The translations under genes and the position numbers were made by a program. Positions 24,126 through 32,758 of a stretch of 64,000 nucleotides of DNA are shown here, piece after piece. The notes below the pieces were generated by a model, which searched no databases, was not told the DNA's origin, and worked only from the letters and a program-made list of their open reading frames with translations. The DNA is from JAAYXS01 sp964550375 (GTDB lineage Bacteria > Planctomycetota > Phycisphaerae > UBA1845 > Fen-1342): NCBI GenBank assembly GCA_964550375.1, contig CAZJYX010000003.1:62001-126000 (forward strand), written 5' to 3'. Position 1 is the stretch's first letter; each line of letters begins with the position of its first letter.

Positions 24126-24422
24126 GGGGCGAATCCGCTGGGGGACGTTACTATCGGCTCCGGTGGAATTGTACGGTGGTCCGCCAGGCCCGTTCGTTGT
24201 CCCGTACGCATGTATCGTTTGCGGTCGGCGGTGGCGTCATTAGGCCGTGGGCCGACTCAAGCATTATAGGACGTATGTCGCGCGCAATGCCTCGCTGCCT
24301 CCCGGCGTCCGCTGCGGAATAACCGCCAACCGTCGACGAATCCCGGCACAGGCATGGGCGCCCGCGTGCCGGCGCGTGCCGGGCGGGCCGGGTGCCTGGC
24401 CGTCCTCATAGGAGAGACTGTC

Positions 24423-25049
24423 ATGAGTACTGCACCGACCGTTGTCGTGAGGAAAGGCGGCGCACTGTCGGCATTGGTGTCAGGCGTGTTCGCGACGTTG
24501 ATCGTGTGCATTGTGTGCGCGGCGGCGCTTGGCTGGTACACGCTCAGCGTAGTCGACCGGAAAGCCAGCGAGGTGCTCGGCGTGGGTCAGGCGCTGTTCC
24601 AGTCAATGCCCGAATGGCGCGATTCGTTGCCGCCGGCGCTGGCTGACATGCTGCATGATCGCCGGGCGCCGGAGTACCGCGCGCAGCTCGATGCTTCGGC
24701 CGAAGTAGTTGCGGGGCACGGTCGGCACAGCTCGCCCAGGGCCATCATCACGGTGACGAACAAGGGCGCTGCGACGGTTACGCTGCTGACGGCTCGGATC
24801 GTGCTGGCGGATGAAGCGGGCCACCCGCAAGGCGAGCGCCGCATCTTCATCGCCACGCCGCTGACGCTCGACGAAGACGAGTGGCGCGGCCCACTGCTGC
24901 CCGGCACCACCCGGCGCTTCTCGCGGTCTCTGCACGGTCTGGAAAGCGTCGCGCCGGCAGCGCTCGAGATTACGGACGTACGCGTATGGAGCCCGCCGGC
25001 AGGCGGCGCGACTCCGGATGCCGGGCTGCTCGATGAGGCTGCGCCCTAG
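24423..25049 (+). CDS. single-pass membrane protein of unknown function
   Basis: A 208-residue protein. AGGAGAG before the ATG at 24423 sets the start. A cytoplasmic segment (MSTAPTVVVRKGG) precedes one membrane span (ALVSGVFATLIVCIVCAAALGWYTL). The outer part has a helical stretch and a beta sandwich-like domain (RAIITVTNKGAATVTLLTARIVL) resembling the generic 'conserved domain with FxxxxxN-G' used in adhesion-type or DUF-type extracytoplasmic modules. No enzyme motif is present. It stands alone, convergent with nikR 58 bases away. Confidence 0.65.
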   Translation: MSTAPTVVVRKGGALSALVSGVFATLIVCIVCAAALGWYTLSVVDRKASEVLGVGQALFQSMPEWRDSLPPALADMLHDRRAPEYRAQLDASAEVVAGHGRHSSPRAIITVTNKGAATVTLLTARIVLADEAGHPQGERRIFIATPLTLDEDEWRGPLLPGTTRRFSRSLHGLESVAPAALEITDVRVWSPPAGGATPDAGLLDEAAP

Positions 25050-25107
25050 TAGGTCGTCAAGCACGCCTGGCACGCAGAGAATCGGGATAGCTGCGATCAA
25101 GCCGGCC

Positions 25108-25527
25108 TTAGCGGAGGCGTTCGCCGGTCGAGCTCATGGCCAGCGTGGCGTGCAGGACGCCGCGCTGCTGACGCAGGCGATCGGCCAGTTCACGGACACG
25201 GGCCGCGCTGCCCCGCAACATGATCATCTCCGCACACAGGTCATGCGACAAGTGCACGTGTGTGGTGGCCAGGATGCTGTCGTGGTGGTCGTGCTGAATG
25301 TCGACCAGCTTGTCGGCCAGTTGCCGGGCGTGATGGTCGTAGACCATGGTGATCGTGCCGATCACCTCCTGGCGCTGATCGGCCCACTGCTGCTCGACCA
25401 AGCGCTGGCGAATCAGGTCGCGGATGAACTCGGAGCGATTGGTGTAGCGGCTGGCCTTGACCAGGCGTTCCAGCCGATCGAGCAGCGGCTGCTCCAACGA
25501 CATGCTCAGACGGACCAACTCTGACAC
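25108..25527 (-). CDS. nikR: NikR-type nickel-responsive ribbon-helix-helix regulator
   Basis: A 139-residue repressor. The N-terminal ribbon-helix-helix (VRLSMSLEQPLLDRLERLV, NRSEFIRDLIRQRL) is followed by the ACT-like metal domain. The metal ligands align with E. coli NikR: HDSILATTHVHLSHDLC supplies the His, the HxH pair and the Cys. The GTG start at 25527 (MSELVRLSM) has GGGAGC 7 bases upstream. Longer reading adds arginine-rich nonsense. Family role: Ni(II)-dependent repression or activation of nickel transport and enzymes. No nickel transporter is adjacent. The divergent neighbour is a nucleoside hydrolase-FmdE fusion, a likely target through their shared 154-base intergenic region. Confidence 0.93.
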   Translation of the reverse strand: MSELVRLSMSLEQPLLDRLERLVKASRYTNRSEFIRDLIRQRLVEQQWADQRQEVIGTITMVYDHHARQLADKLVDIQHDHHDSILATTHVHLSHDLCAEMIMLRGSAARVRELADRLRQQRGVLHATLAMSSTGERLR

Positions 25528-25573
25528 GGCATCGCTCCCGACAATGGCATCACGCACTCTGTTGCGCGCAGCC

Positions 25574-25593
25574 GCATCCGGCCCACCGGATGC
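25574..25593 (+). promoter_or_regulatory. inverted repeat between nikR and the nucleoside hydrolase gene
   Basis: A perfect 8-bp inverted repeat, GCATCCGG-4-CCGGATGC, in the 154-base divergent region. It differs from the E. coli NikR site (GTATGA arms 16 apart), so it may be an operator for another factor, a divergent NikR-type site, or chance in GC-rich DNA. Confidence 0.4.
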
Positions 25594-25681
25594 ACGGGCT
25601 GGCCTAAATCGCTGGCGCGCTGATATGCTACTCGTAGATCGATGTACTCGCAGTACCCTGCGCATTACCACGGAGGTCCTC

Positions 25682-27133
25682 ATGATTCGACGAGTGCTGC
25701 TCGTGGCCATTCCGGCCCTCCTGACCTTGGCCGCGGCCCGCGCCGACGAGGCCGGCCAACGGCCGCCCATCGTGATTGACACGGACATGGGCATGGACGA
25801 CGCCGTCACGCTGGCGTTGGCCCTGCAGCATCCTGACGCGGAGATAGCGGCGATCGTTGCCTGTGACGGCATCGCCAGTGGCGAGCGGGCCGCTGACTTT
25901 GTGGAGCAGATGCTTGACCTGTTCAATCGGCGGGACGTGGCGGTGTATGCCGCGCCCCCCGCGGAGTCCCAGCGGTTGTTCGCGCTACGGGCATTTGCCG
26001 AGAAGGTGGTGGACAACGCGCTGCCGCCGGCCAGCCAGAAAGCCCGCCGTCCCTTCAGCCCCGCGGCGTACCGCGTGGCTGGTCAGAAGACGACGATTAT
26101 CGCGTTGGGACCGCTCACGAACCTGGCGGCGGCCTTGCGGGCTGATCCGGAACTCAAGGCCGATATCGAGCGTGTGATCGTGGCCAACCCGCCCGAGGCC
26201 GAGCAGGGCTGGAACGGTCGGCACGACCCCGCCGCCTTCGCCGCCGTGCGCGCCTCCGGGCTGCCGCTGACCTTCGTTGTGTCGACCGAGGCGGCGCTGA
26301 AGCCGCCGGCCTGGTGCCGCACGGACAACTACGTGAATACGCCTATGTCCCTGGCGGAGAGGTTTCTGCAGCGCCTGCTGGCGTCGCAGTCGGTTCGCTC
26401 GCACTACCTGCACGATTTGCCGACGCTTGGCGACGAGTTGGCGCTGCTGTACTGCTTCACTCCGGAATTCTTCAAGCCCGGTGACGTCGACGGCGTCGTG
26501 GTCGTCGCCGACGTCCCGGGCCTGGCGAACGAGCTAGACGAGGTAGCGCGCGAGGGCCGTCAGCATAAGCATTGGGTGGTGTTCGCGGAGGGCCCGGTCG
26601 CCGATGAGCTATTCCAGGAGGACATTCGGCAGCGCAAGGCTGACATCATCGCCAAGAACGGCCGGGTGGAGTGGTTTGCCCAGGTGCTGATGAACGAGCT
26701 GCATCAGCATCTCGGGGCCTACTCAATCGTTGGAGTGAAGATGGGCCTGCGGGCGGCGGAGCTGCTGAATGCCCGGCAGCATGGTATGCGGGTCACGTCG
26801 CACACGCTCGCCACGCCGCCGGCCAGTTGCCTCAACGACGGCGTCATCGTCGCGACCGGCTGTACGCCCGGCCGGGCGCTGTTCACACAACAGCCCGACG
26901 CGGCGGCCGGCGTAGCGGTGTCATTCTCGTACAACGGCCGGCGCGTAACGCTGAAGCTCAAGAGCGAGTACGCCGACCAGATCGCCGCCCACCTGGCCGC
27001 GCTGGTGGAAAAGCATGGCCTGGAAGATCAGAAGTACTGGGACGCCGTGCGCGTTTTTGGCCTTGATATCTGGGAGAACTGGCATCGGCGGGACCTATTT
27101 GACGTCAGCGCCGGCGTCGAAAAGGCCGAATAA
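25682..27133 (+). CDS. exported nucleoside hydrolase fused to an FmdE-like domain
   Basis: A 483-residue protein. The start at 25682 has GGAGG 5 bases upstream and a signal peptide (VLLVAIPALLTLAAARA). Residues 28-300 are an inosine/uridine-type nucleoside hydrolase with the intact calcium site DTDMGMDDA (33-40), LGPLTNLAAAL and HDPAAF. Residues 330-475 match FmdE: HLGAYSIVGVKMGLRAAELL and SCLNDGVIVATGCTPGR (about 381-396). FmdE modules accompany molybdenum/tungsten formylmethanofuran enzymes or stand alone as likely metal-binding proteins. Why they should be joined is unknown to me. It is divergent from nikR, so metal control is plausible. Confidence 0.85.
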   Translation: MIRRVLLVAIPALLTLAAARADEAGQRPPIVIDTDMGMDDAVTLALALQHPDAEIAAIVACDGIASGERAADFVEQMLDLFNRRDVAVYAAPPAESQRLFALRAFAEKVVDNALPPASQKARRPFSPAAYRVAGQKTTIIALGPLTNLAAALRADPELKADIERVIVANPPEAEQGWNGRHDPAAFAAVRASGLPLTFVVSTEAALKPPAWCRTDNYVNTPMSLAERFLQRLLASQSVRSHYLHDLPTLGDELALLYCFTPEFFKPGDVDGVVVVADVPGLANELDEVAREGRQHKHWVVFAEGPVADELFQEDIRQRKADIIAKNGRVEWFAQVLMNELHQHLGAYSIVGVKMGLRAAELLNARQHGMRVTSHTLATPPASCLNDGVIVATGCTPGRALFTQQPDAAAGVAVSFSYNGRRVTLKLKSEYADQIAAHLAALVEKHGLEDQKYWDAVRVFGLDIWENWHRRDLFDVSAGVEKAE

Positions 27134-27255
27134 CGCAGTGCGGCGGCAACGGCGCGCATCTGGTCGTAACGCCCGGATGCGCCCGCAGCCGGCAAGGGCC
27201 GAACGAAGGTTTGTGCCATAACATTCTTTATACAAATGGCTTATGGAATTGCCCC

Positions 27256-27284
27256 TTGCCTAACAGGCCTGTTCGCCGTATTCT
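27256..27284 (+). promoter_or_regulatory. candidate promoter of the large dockerin protein gene
   Basis: TTGCCT (27256-27261), a 17-base spacer and TATTCT (27279-27284), 4 of 6 each. Leader about 60 bases to the ATG at 27351. Weak by score, but the only plausible element in this 217-base gap. Confidence 0.35.
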
Positions 27285-27350
27285 AGTACCAGGAAGGGAC
27301 GTTTTCGACGCGCTGGATGAGCCATTAGCGACAAATACAGTGAGAAAACT

Positions 27351-30314
27351 ATGAGACCGCCCATGTTCCGGGTTGTCGCCGCGCTGTGCATTACGGCCGG
27401 CGCCATCCTCTGCCCGGCGTCCGCGCCGGCCCAGGAGTCGATCAAGGGGGAGCGGTTGGACCCGAGCCTGTACGGCCCGGCGGCAATCGAGCCCATGCAG
27501 GCGGTCGTGGATCGCGATCGTCTGGCCGGCCCGTTCACTGACCCCAAGCAGCACCGCGGGCAGGCCGGCGAGTGGGTGGTGCCCAGCCGCCGCGCGACGA
27601 CCGCACCGCGTTCGGGTGCTCACAATGTCGTCAACAAGTGGGGCGATCCGCGCATGGGGATTGGCTTCCCCACGGTGGTTGACGTGCAGGGCGCCTACTT
27701 CTCCGGCCAGGCCGGCGCGGGGGCCTGGACGACCGGGTTGCGCGCCATCGGCTACCTCAATGACGTAGTCGCCCAAGAGACGGACTGGTTCTGGGATATC
27801 AGTGATGAACCGACCTGGTTCCCGATGGACCTCCGGGGTGTCGATCGCATTGAGATCATCGCGGTTCCCGTGGTGAACGGGGCCGGCTGGTACGCCATGG
27901 ATGACCTGACCTACCTGGTCGTGGCGGATGAGAAGCCGGGGCCGCCGGCGCCCGTGGTGGTGGACTTCGACGACCTGGGCTTCAACATGACGCTGACCGG
28001 CACCAACTACGCCGGCCTGACGTGGGAGCTCGGAGCGGGCGATTTCTCCGGCGACGAGGGTATTCACGGGCCGCAGGTTCCGCCGGGCTATCCGCGGCTG
28101 GAGGCGACCGACGGGGCGCGGGCCGAGGCCTCCGGCTCGCGCGCGGCCACGCCGACGATCGTGGCCGAGTTCTCGGCGGCGGTGCGGGGGGATGCCGGCT
28201 CGTGGTCGTTTCCGCCGGACACCATGGGCGCCATCGGCCCGGATCACTTCGTCGTGACCGTCAACCGCATGTTCCAGGTGTACGAGAAGGATAGCGGCGC
28301 GCGGATTGTGAACACTGGTTTGGGTTCGTTCTTGCCGGGGTCGAGCGGCGACCCGCGCGTGCTCTACGATCAGCACAGCGACCGCTGGGTAGTGGTTGTA
28401 ACCGACTTCGGCTCGCGGCTGTACCTGGCTGTGTCGCTGACGGACGACCCCACCGGCGCCTGGTTCAAGACCAGCTTCGTGATGTCGGCCGGTAGTGACG
28501 AGGGGCGCTGGCCGGACTATCCGACGCTGGGCGTTGACGCTCACGGCATCTACACCGCCGCCTACATGGTCGGCGGCTTCGGCAACATGTCCATCTTCGC
28601 GATTGACAAGGCGCCGTTGCTCGAGCCGACGCCGGCACTGGGCACGATCACCGCTTTTCGCGGGCTGCCCTGGGAAGGCGCCATCCAGCCGGCCCATACC
28701 TTCGGGGAGCCGGTCGGGCAGTACTTCCTGTCGGTGGACAGCTCCAACAAGCTGCGCGTGCGCCGGGTTGACCCGCCCATGGACAGTCCCACGCTCCACA
28801 ACCTCGGCACGGTGAATGTGCCCTCGTTCAACACTCCGCCGCTGGCACCGGCGCTGGGCAGCACCACGCCTCTGGATACCGTCGGCACGCGGCTGATGAT
28901 GGCGCTCTATCGCGGTGGTTCCCTGTGGACCTGCCACACGATCAACGTCGATGGGCGCGCCGGTTGCCGCTGGTATGAGATCAACGCGGCGTCTCGTGCG
29001 TTGCTCCAATCCGGCACGGTCGCCGAAGCCGGCATGCACTACTTCTTCCCGTCCATTATGGTGAATCAGTACGGCAGCGCGGTGATGGGCTTCACGGGTT
29101 CCAACAGCAGCATGTACGCCAGTTGCTACTTTGTCGGCCGGCTGGAGGGCGACCCGCCGGGCGAGATGTCGCCGCCGGTGCTGTACAAGGCGGGTACGGG
29201 CCCGCTCAACACGATCGACGGCTATGGGCGCAACCGCTTCGGCGACTACAGCTACACGACGCTCGATCCGGTGGACGAGGCCACTTTCTGGACGATCCAG
29301 GAGTACGGCCACGGCAACGACGTCTGGGGCACGTACGTGGCCGCCCTGACGCTCAACGATGGGGACTGCAACAACAACGGCATTCCGGACCTGTGTGACA
29401 TCGACTGCGGACCGCCCGGCGGGTTCTGCGACGTAGCCGGCTGCGGACAGTCGCCGGACTGCAACAACAACGGCATTCCGGACGAGTGCGAAGTGGACTG
29501 CAACGGCAACGGCATCCCGGACGACTGCGACATCGCCTCGGGCTTCAGTCCGGACTGCAACAACAACGGCATCCCCGACGAGTGCGACATCGCCTCGGGC
29601 TTCAGTCAGGACTGCCAGCCCAACGGCATCCCCGACGAGTGCGACCTGGCGCCGCCGCCCGACACGCCGGCCAGCGACATGTGCAGCGGATCAGACCTGG
29701 CCTGCACGGGCATACGCTACTTCGGCTCCACGGTCGGTGCGACCAGCGACGGGTCGTCCAGTTGCGACGGTCTGCCGGGCAGCCCGGACGTGTGGTATCG
29801 CTACCAGCCTTACGGCTCCGGTCAGTTGACTATTTCGCTGTGCGGTTCCACGTTCGACACGGTCCTGTCGCTGCACACTGCCTGCCCCGGCACGGTCGAG
29901 GACCAGCTGGCCTGCAATGACAACTACTGCGGCGAGGCTTCGCAACTCACGCGCTTCGTGACGCACGGGACCAACTACTGGATCCGCATTGCCGGCCAGG
30001 ACGGTGCTACCGGCGACTTCGAGCTGACACTGAGCGGCCCGAGTTGCACGTACAGCGCCGGCGACGCTGACGGCGACGGCATTCCGGACGAGTGCCAGGT
30101 GGCCTGTCACGGACAGTTGCGCGGTGACGCCAACTGCGACGGCGCGGTGAACTCGTTCGACATCGACCCGTTCGTTCTGGCGCTGACTGACCCGGACGCC
30201 TGGGTCGCGCTGTACCCCAACTGCGATCTGCTCTGCGTGTGCGACGCCAACGAGGACGGTGCCGTCAATTCGTTCGACATCGACCCATTCGTGGCGCTGC
30301 TGACCGGCGGCTAG
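27351..30314 (+). CDS. large secreted protein with NGIPDEC repeats and a dockerin pair
   Basis: A 987-residue exported protein. The signal peptide is VVAALCITAGAILCPASAPA. Residues 90-250 look like a beta-sandwich domain. Residues 270-670 have propeller-like blades (DPRVLYDQHSDRWVVVVTDF, YPTLGVDAHGIYTAAYM, NRFGDYSYTTLDP) with no clear catalytic set. A calcium-loop stretch with five D/NCNxNGIPDEC units occupies about 670-765. Then comes a pre-peptidase-like beta domain (about 775-900), and last a dockerin-like pair, NCDGAVNSFDIDPFV and NEDGAVNSFDIDPFV. It is monocistronic: promoter-like sequence before, strong terminator after. Likely surface attached or part of an extracellular complex. Confidence 0.8.
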   Translation: MRPPMFRVVAALCITAGAILCPASAPAQESIKGERLDPSLYGPAAIEPMQAVVDRDRLAGPFTDPKQHRGQAGEWVVPSRRATTAPRSGAHNVVNKWGDPRMGIGFPTVVDVQGAYFSGQAGAGAWTTGLRAIGYLNDVVAQETDWFWDISDEPTWFPMDLRGVDRIEIIAVPVVNGAGWYAMDDLTYLVVADEKPGPPAPVVVDFDDLGFNMTLTGTNYAGLTWELGAGDFSGDEGIHGPQVPPGYPRLEATDGARAEASGSRAATPTIVAEFSAAVRGDAGSWSFPPDTMGAIGPDHFVVTVNRMFQVYEKDSGARIVNTGLGSFLPGSSGDPRVLYDQHSDRWVVVVTDFGSRLYLAVSLTDDPTGAWFKTSFVMSAGSDEGRWPDYPTLGVDAHGIYTAAYMVGGFGNMSIFAIDKAPLLEPTPALGTITAFRGLPWEGAIQPAHTFGEPVGQYFLSVDSSNKLRVRRVDPPMDSPTLHNLGTVNVPSFNTPPLAPALGSTTPLDTVGTRLMMALYRGGSLWTCHTINVDGRAGCRWYEINAASRALLQSGTVAEAGMHYFFPSIMVNQYGSAVMGFTGSNSSMYASCYFVGRLEGDPPGEMSPPVLYKAGTGPLNTIDGYGRNRFGDYSYTTLDPVDEATFWTIQEYGHGNDVWGTYVAALTLNDGDCNNNGIPDLCDIDCGPPGGFCDVAGCGQSPDCNNNGIPDECEVDCNGNGIPDDCDIASGFSPDCNNNGIPDECDIASGFSQDCQPNGIPDECDLAPPPDTPASDMCSGSDLACTGIRYFGSTVGATSDGSSSCDGLPGSPDVWYRYQPYGSGQLTISLCGSTFDTVLSLHTACPGTVEDQLACNDNYCGEASQLTRFVTHGTNYWIRIAGQDGATGDFELTLSGPSCTYSAGDADGDGIPDECQVACHGQLRGDANCDGAVNSFDIDPFVLALTDPDAWVALYPNCDLLCVCDANEDGAVNSFDIDPFVALLTGG
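29369..29648 (+). repeat. short tandem calcium-loop repeats
   Basis: Units encoding (D)CNNNGIPDEC and close variants recur at irregular short spacing, with the DNA core GACTGCAACAACAACGGCAT repeated three times nearly unchanged. They are part of the gene at 27351-30314 and match thrombospondin type 3-like or EF-hand-like calcium loops. Confidence 0.8.
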
Positions 30315-30338
30315 GCCGCACGGTTCGACCAGAGAAGT

Positions 30339-30383
30339 CGCCGGCCGGCTGCGCGTCTGGCGCAGGCGGCCGGCGTTGTTCTT
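30339..30383 (+). terminator. intrinsic terminator after the dockerin protein gene
   Basis: CGCCGGCCGGCTGCGC (30339-30354) pairs with 30360-30375 at 15 of 16 positions around a GTCTG loop, followed by TTGTTCTT. It is a very stable hairpin with a reasonable U-rich tail. Confidence 0.85.
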
Positions 30384-30400
30384 CCGGGTGGCGGGCGCGC

Positions 30401-30406
30401 TACAAT
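30401..30406 (+). promoter_or_regulatory. candidate -10 box just before the VOC gene
   Basis: TACAAT at 30401-30406, only 9 bases before the ATG at 30416, would start transcription within a few bases of the start codon. TTGTTC 19 bases upstream is a weak -35. It suggests a nearly leaderless transcript. Confidence 0.35.
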
Positions 30407-30415
30407 ACCCAGGAC

Positions 30416-30802
30416 ATGAAGTGCACGCACGTGGCATTGCAGGTTCGCGACGTGGAGCAGTCGATCGCCTTCTACCAGCGCTACTGCAGCATGCGCATCG
30501 TGCACGAGCGCACCGACGAGTTCCGCGTCGTCTGGCTGGGTTGGGGCGAAGACCCGCCGCGCTTCGTCATCGTGCTGCTCGCCCAGGACTACGATGTCAA
30601 TCGCCAGCCGCCGTTTCAGCACCTGGGGATAGCCCTGCCGCGTCGTGAGGACGTCGATGAGATCGCTCGGCGTGCCGTGGCGGACGGCTATCCCGTCGCC
30701 TGGCCGCCGCGTGACGGCGGGCCGGTGGTGGGCTATTTCTGCGGCCTGACCGATCCGTACGGCAACACGATCGAGTTCTCGCACGGCCAGCGTTTGGGAT
30801 AA
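30416..30802 (+). CDS. VOC (glyoxalase/dioxygenase) superfamily protein
   Basis: A 128-residue cytoplasmic protein of the vicinal oxygen chelate fold. It opens CTHVALQVRDVEQSIAFYQRYC, has a central FQHLGIALPRREDVDEIARRA module, and ends YFCGLTDPYGNTIEFSHGQ. The metal ligands His (THVA), His (QHLG) and Glu (IEFS) are all in their normal places, so it should bind a divalent metal. The family includes glyoxalase I, fosfomycin-modifying enzymes and extradiol dioxygenases. The reaction cannot be told. It follows the terminator of the dockerin gene and stands alone. Confidence 0.87.
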   Translation: MKCTHVALQVRDVEQSIAFYQRYCSMRIVHERTDEFRVVWLGWGEDPPRFVIVLLAQDYDVNRQPPFQHLGIALPRREDVDEIARRAVADGYPVAWPPRDGGPVVGYFCGLTDPYGNTIEFSHGQRLG

Positions 30803-30886
30803 CCGCCGGCGGGGTCGCGCGGGCTTGGCGTGCCGCAGCGGGTGGTTTGTGGTCGGCGGGCAGGGGGGGCGGTGGCGGCGACCCGG

Positions 30887-30914
30887 TTGACACGCCCGGT
30901 CCCCCAAATAGAAT
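30887..30914 (+). promoter_or_regulatory. sigma70-type promoter of the ABC-GldG operon
   Basis: A perfect TTGACA (30887-30892), a 16-base spacer and TAGAAT (30909-30914, 5 of 6). Expected start near 30921, leader about 150 bases before the GTG at 31075. Confidence 0.65.
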
Positions 30915-31074
30915 CGGCGAACCTGATTGGTGCTGATATGGCGCTGTGCCCGCGGCAGGCGGCGCCCCGGGGGGATGGCGCGGGGTTTTGCAGCGCTGCT
31001 TCGTCGAAGCACTTTTTTGACCGGCCCAACGCGTCCCGGTCGTCCCTGGGAGGTTGAGACCGGAGGAAACGGCA

Positions 31075-32013
31075 GTGATCGAAGTTCGCAATCTCTCCAA
31101 GCATTACGGCAGTCACCGGGCCGTGGACGACATTACCTTCGAAATCGACGAGGGCGAGATCGTCGGCTTCCTCGGGCCCAACGGCGCGGGCAAGAGCACG
31201 ACCATTCGCGTCCTGACCTGCTTCCTGCCCGCCACGGCCGGGACGGCCCGCGTGGCCGGACACGACGTCTTTAATGACTCGCTGGCGGTGCGGGCCGCGG
31301 TCGGCTACCTGCCGGAGAACGTTCCGCTCTACCCGGAGATGCGCGTGCGGGAATACCTGCGCTTCCGCGGCAAGCTGCGCGGCCTGAGTCCGCCGGCCCG
31401 CTCCGCAGCCATTAGCCGGGTGATGCAGCGCTGCTGGCTGCACGAGGTTATTAACCGACCTATCGGTCAGTTATCCAAGGGCTATCGCCAGCGCGTCGGC
31501 CTGGCCGATGCATTGCTGCACAACCCGCCGGTGCTGATCCTGGACGAGCCGACCATCGGCCTGGACCCGACGCAGATCCGCGAGACGCGTTCGCTGATTC
31601 GCGAGCTGGCTCACGATCACACGGTCATGCTGTCGAGCCATATCCTGCCGGAGGTCGAGGCCACTTGCCAGCGCATCATCATCATCAACCGCGGCAAGCT
31701 GGTGGCCGCCGGTTCGCCGGCCGAGCTGCGCGAGCGCATCAGCGAGCGCGCCCGGCTGATTGCGGAGGTCAAGGCTCCCGCGGCGGAGGTGACTCCGGCC
31801 GTGCGGAAACTGGCCGGCGTGACGGAACTGCACACGAGCACGGTGGACGGTTGGACGCGGTTGCTTATCGAGGCGCGCGGCGACGTGCGCGAGGCCGTCG
31901 GCAGTCTGGCGGCGGCGCGCGGCTGGCCGCTGCGCGAGCTGCGCCGCGACGCCGCGACGCTTGAGGACTTTTTCGTCAAGATCGTTGCCGACGCCAGCGC
32001 GGCGCGCGATTGA
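31075..32013 (+). CDS. ABC transporter ATP-binding protein (GldA-like)
   Basis: A 312-residue ABC ATPase. The GTG start at 31075 (MIEVRNLSKHYG) has GGAGG with an 8-base gap. The alternative TTG at 31054 lies before that site. Motifs: Walker A GPNGAGKST, Q-loop region, signature LSKGYRQRV, Walker B LILDEPTIGLD, and H-loop LSSHIL. The C-terminal 80 residues form an extra domain seen in GldA/NatA-type exporters. It energises the permease encoded 25 bases downstream. In Bacteroidetes GldA-GldF-GldG serve gliding. Here the order ATPase-permease-GldG-like-DUF4340 is the form widely seen in other phyla, with an unproven export role. Confidence 0.93.
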   Translation: MIEVRNLSKHYGSHRAVDDITFEIDEGEIVGFLGPNGAGKSTTIRVLTCFLPATAGTARVAGHDVFNDSLAVRAAVGYLPENVPLYPEMRVREYLRFRGKLRGLSPPARSAAISRVMQRCWLHEVINRPIGQLSKGYRQRVGLADALLHNPPVLILDEPTIGLDPTQIRETRSLIRELAHDHTVMLSSHILPEVEATCQRIIIINRGKLVAAGSPAELRERISERARLIAEVKAPAAEVTPAVRKLAGVTELHTSTVDGWTRLLIEARGDVREAVGSLAAARGWPLRELRRDAATLEDFFVKIVADASAARD

Positions 32014-32038
32014 TCAGGGTATTGCGAGGGCCTGACTC

Positions 32039-32758
32039 ATGAGAAACACCATCGCGATCATGCAGCGCGAACTCCTGTCGCTGTTTTGCTCGCCCATCGG
32101 CTATATCGTTATTACCGGGTTCCTGCTGGTGACGGGCGTCATCGTGCTGCGGGCCGGCGTGTTCGGTCCCGGTCGGCCGGCCACGCTGCGCGAGGTCTTC
32201 TTCTGGACGCCGTTCGTGCTGACCTTCGTCATCCCGGCGATCAGCATGCGCACCATCAGCGACGAATACCGCAACGGCACCATTGAGGCGCTCATGACCG
32301 CCCCGGTGACGGACACCCAGATGGTGCTGGGCAAGTACCTGGCGTCGCTGGCGTTCTACGTCATCATGATCGCGGCGACGGGCATATACATGCTGTTGAT
32401 GGAGGTCTTCGGCAATCCGGATTGGGGTGCCGCGGTGGCCGCCTACCTGGGCCTGCTGCTCTTGGGGGCCGCGTTCATGGCCTTCGGCGTCTTCGCCAGC
32501 AGCCTGACCCGCAACCAGATCGTGGCGTGGATTCTGGGGACGGTGCCGCTGCTGCTGTTTGCCTGCCTGGGCTTCTTCATGGTGGACCTGGCCGAGGGCC
32601 GCGTCCGCACCATGCTCCAGCAGATCAACGTAATGGGCCGTTTCGGGCAGTTCGCGCGCGGCCAGGTCGAGTCCGACGCGATTATCTTCTTCCTCGGGAC
32701 CGCCGCGCTGTTCGTATTCCTCAGTATCAAGGTAGTGGAGTCGCGCCGATGGCGGTAA
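32039..32758 (+). CDS. ABC-2 type permease (GldF-like)
   Basis: A 239-residue membrane protein with six hydrophobic spans, starting RELLSLFCSPIGYIVITGFLL. The coupling region MRTISDEYRNGTIEALMTAPVTDTQMVLGKYLASL is typical of ABC-2 permeases of the GldF/NosY type. It ends IKVVESRRWR. Its last 10 bases overlap the start of the GldG-like gene, so translation is coupled. It should form the transmembrane half of the exporter with the preceding ATPase. GAGGG precedes the ATG. Confidence 0.92.
   Translation: MRNTIAIMQRELLSLFCSPIGYIVITGFLLVTGVIVLRAGVFGPGRPATLREVFFWTPFVLTFVIPAISMRTISDEYRNGTIEALMTAPVTDTQMVLGKYLASLAFYVIMIAATGIYMLLMEVFGNPDWGAAVAAYLGLLLLGAAFMAFGVFASSLTRNQIVAWILGTVPLLLFACLGFFMVDLAEGRVRTMLQQINVMGRFGQFARGQVESDAIIFFLGTAALFVFLSIKVVESRRWR

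Noticed and set aside
27228..29312. Long minus-strand frame of 694 codons over the large dockerin gene
   Set aside because: It is antisense to a clear exported protein with signal peptide and repeats. Its composition is Arg/His-rich and it has no ribosome site.
29369..29648. The repeated GACTGCAACAACAACGG units as a CRISPR-like array
   Set aside because: The repeats are in frame, code for calcium loops and lack unique spacers of constant length.
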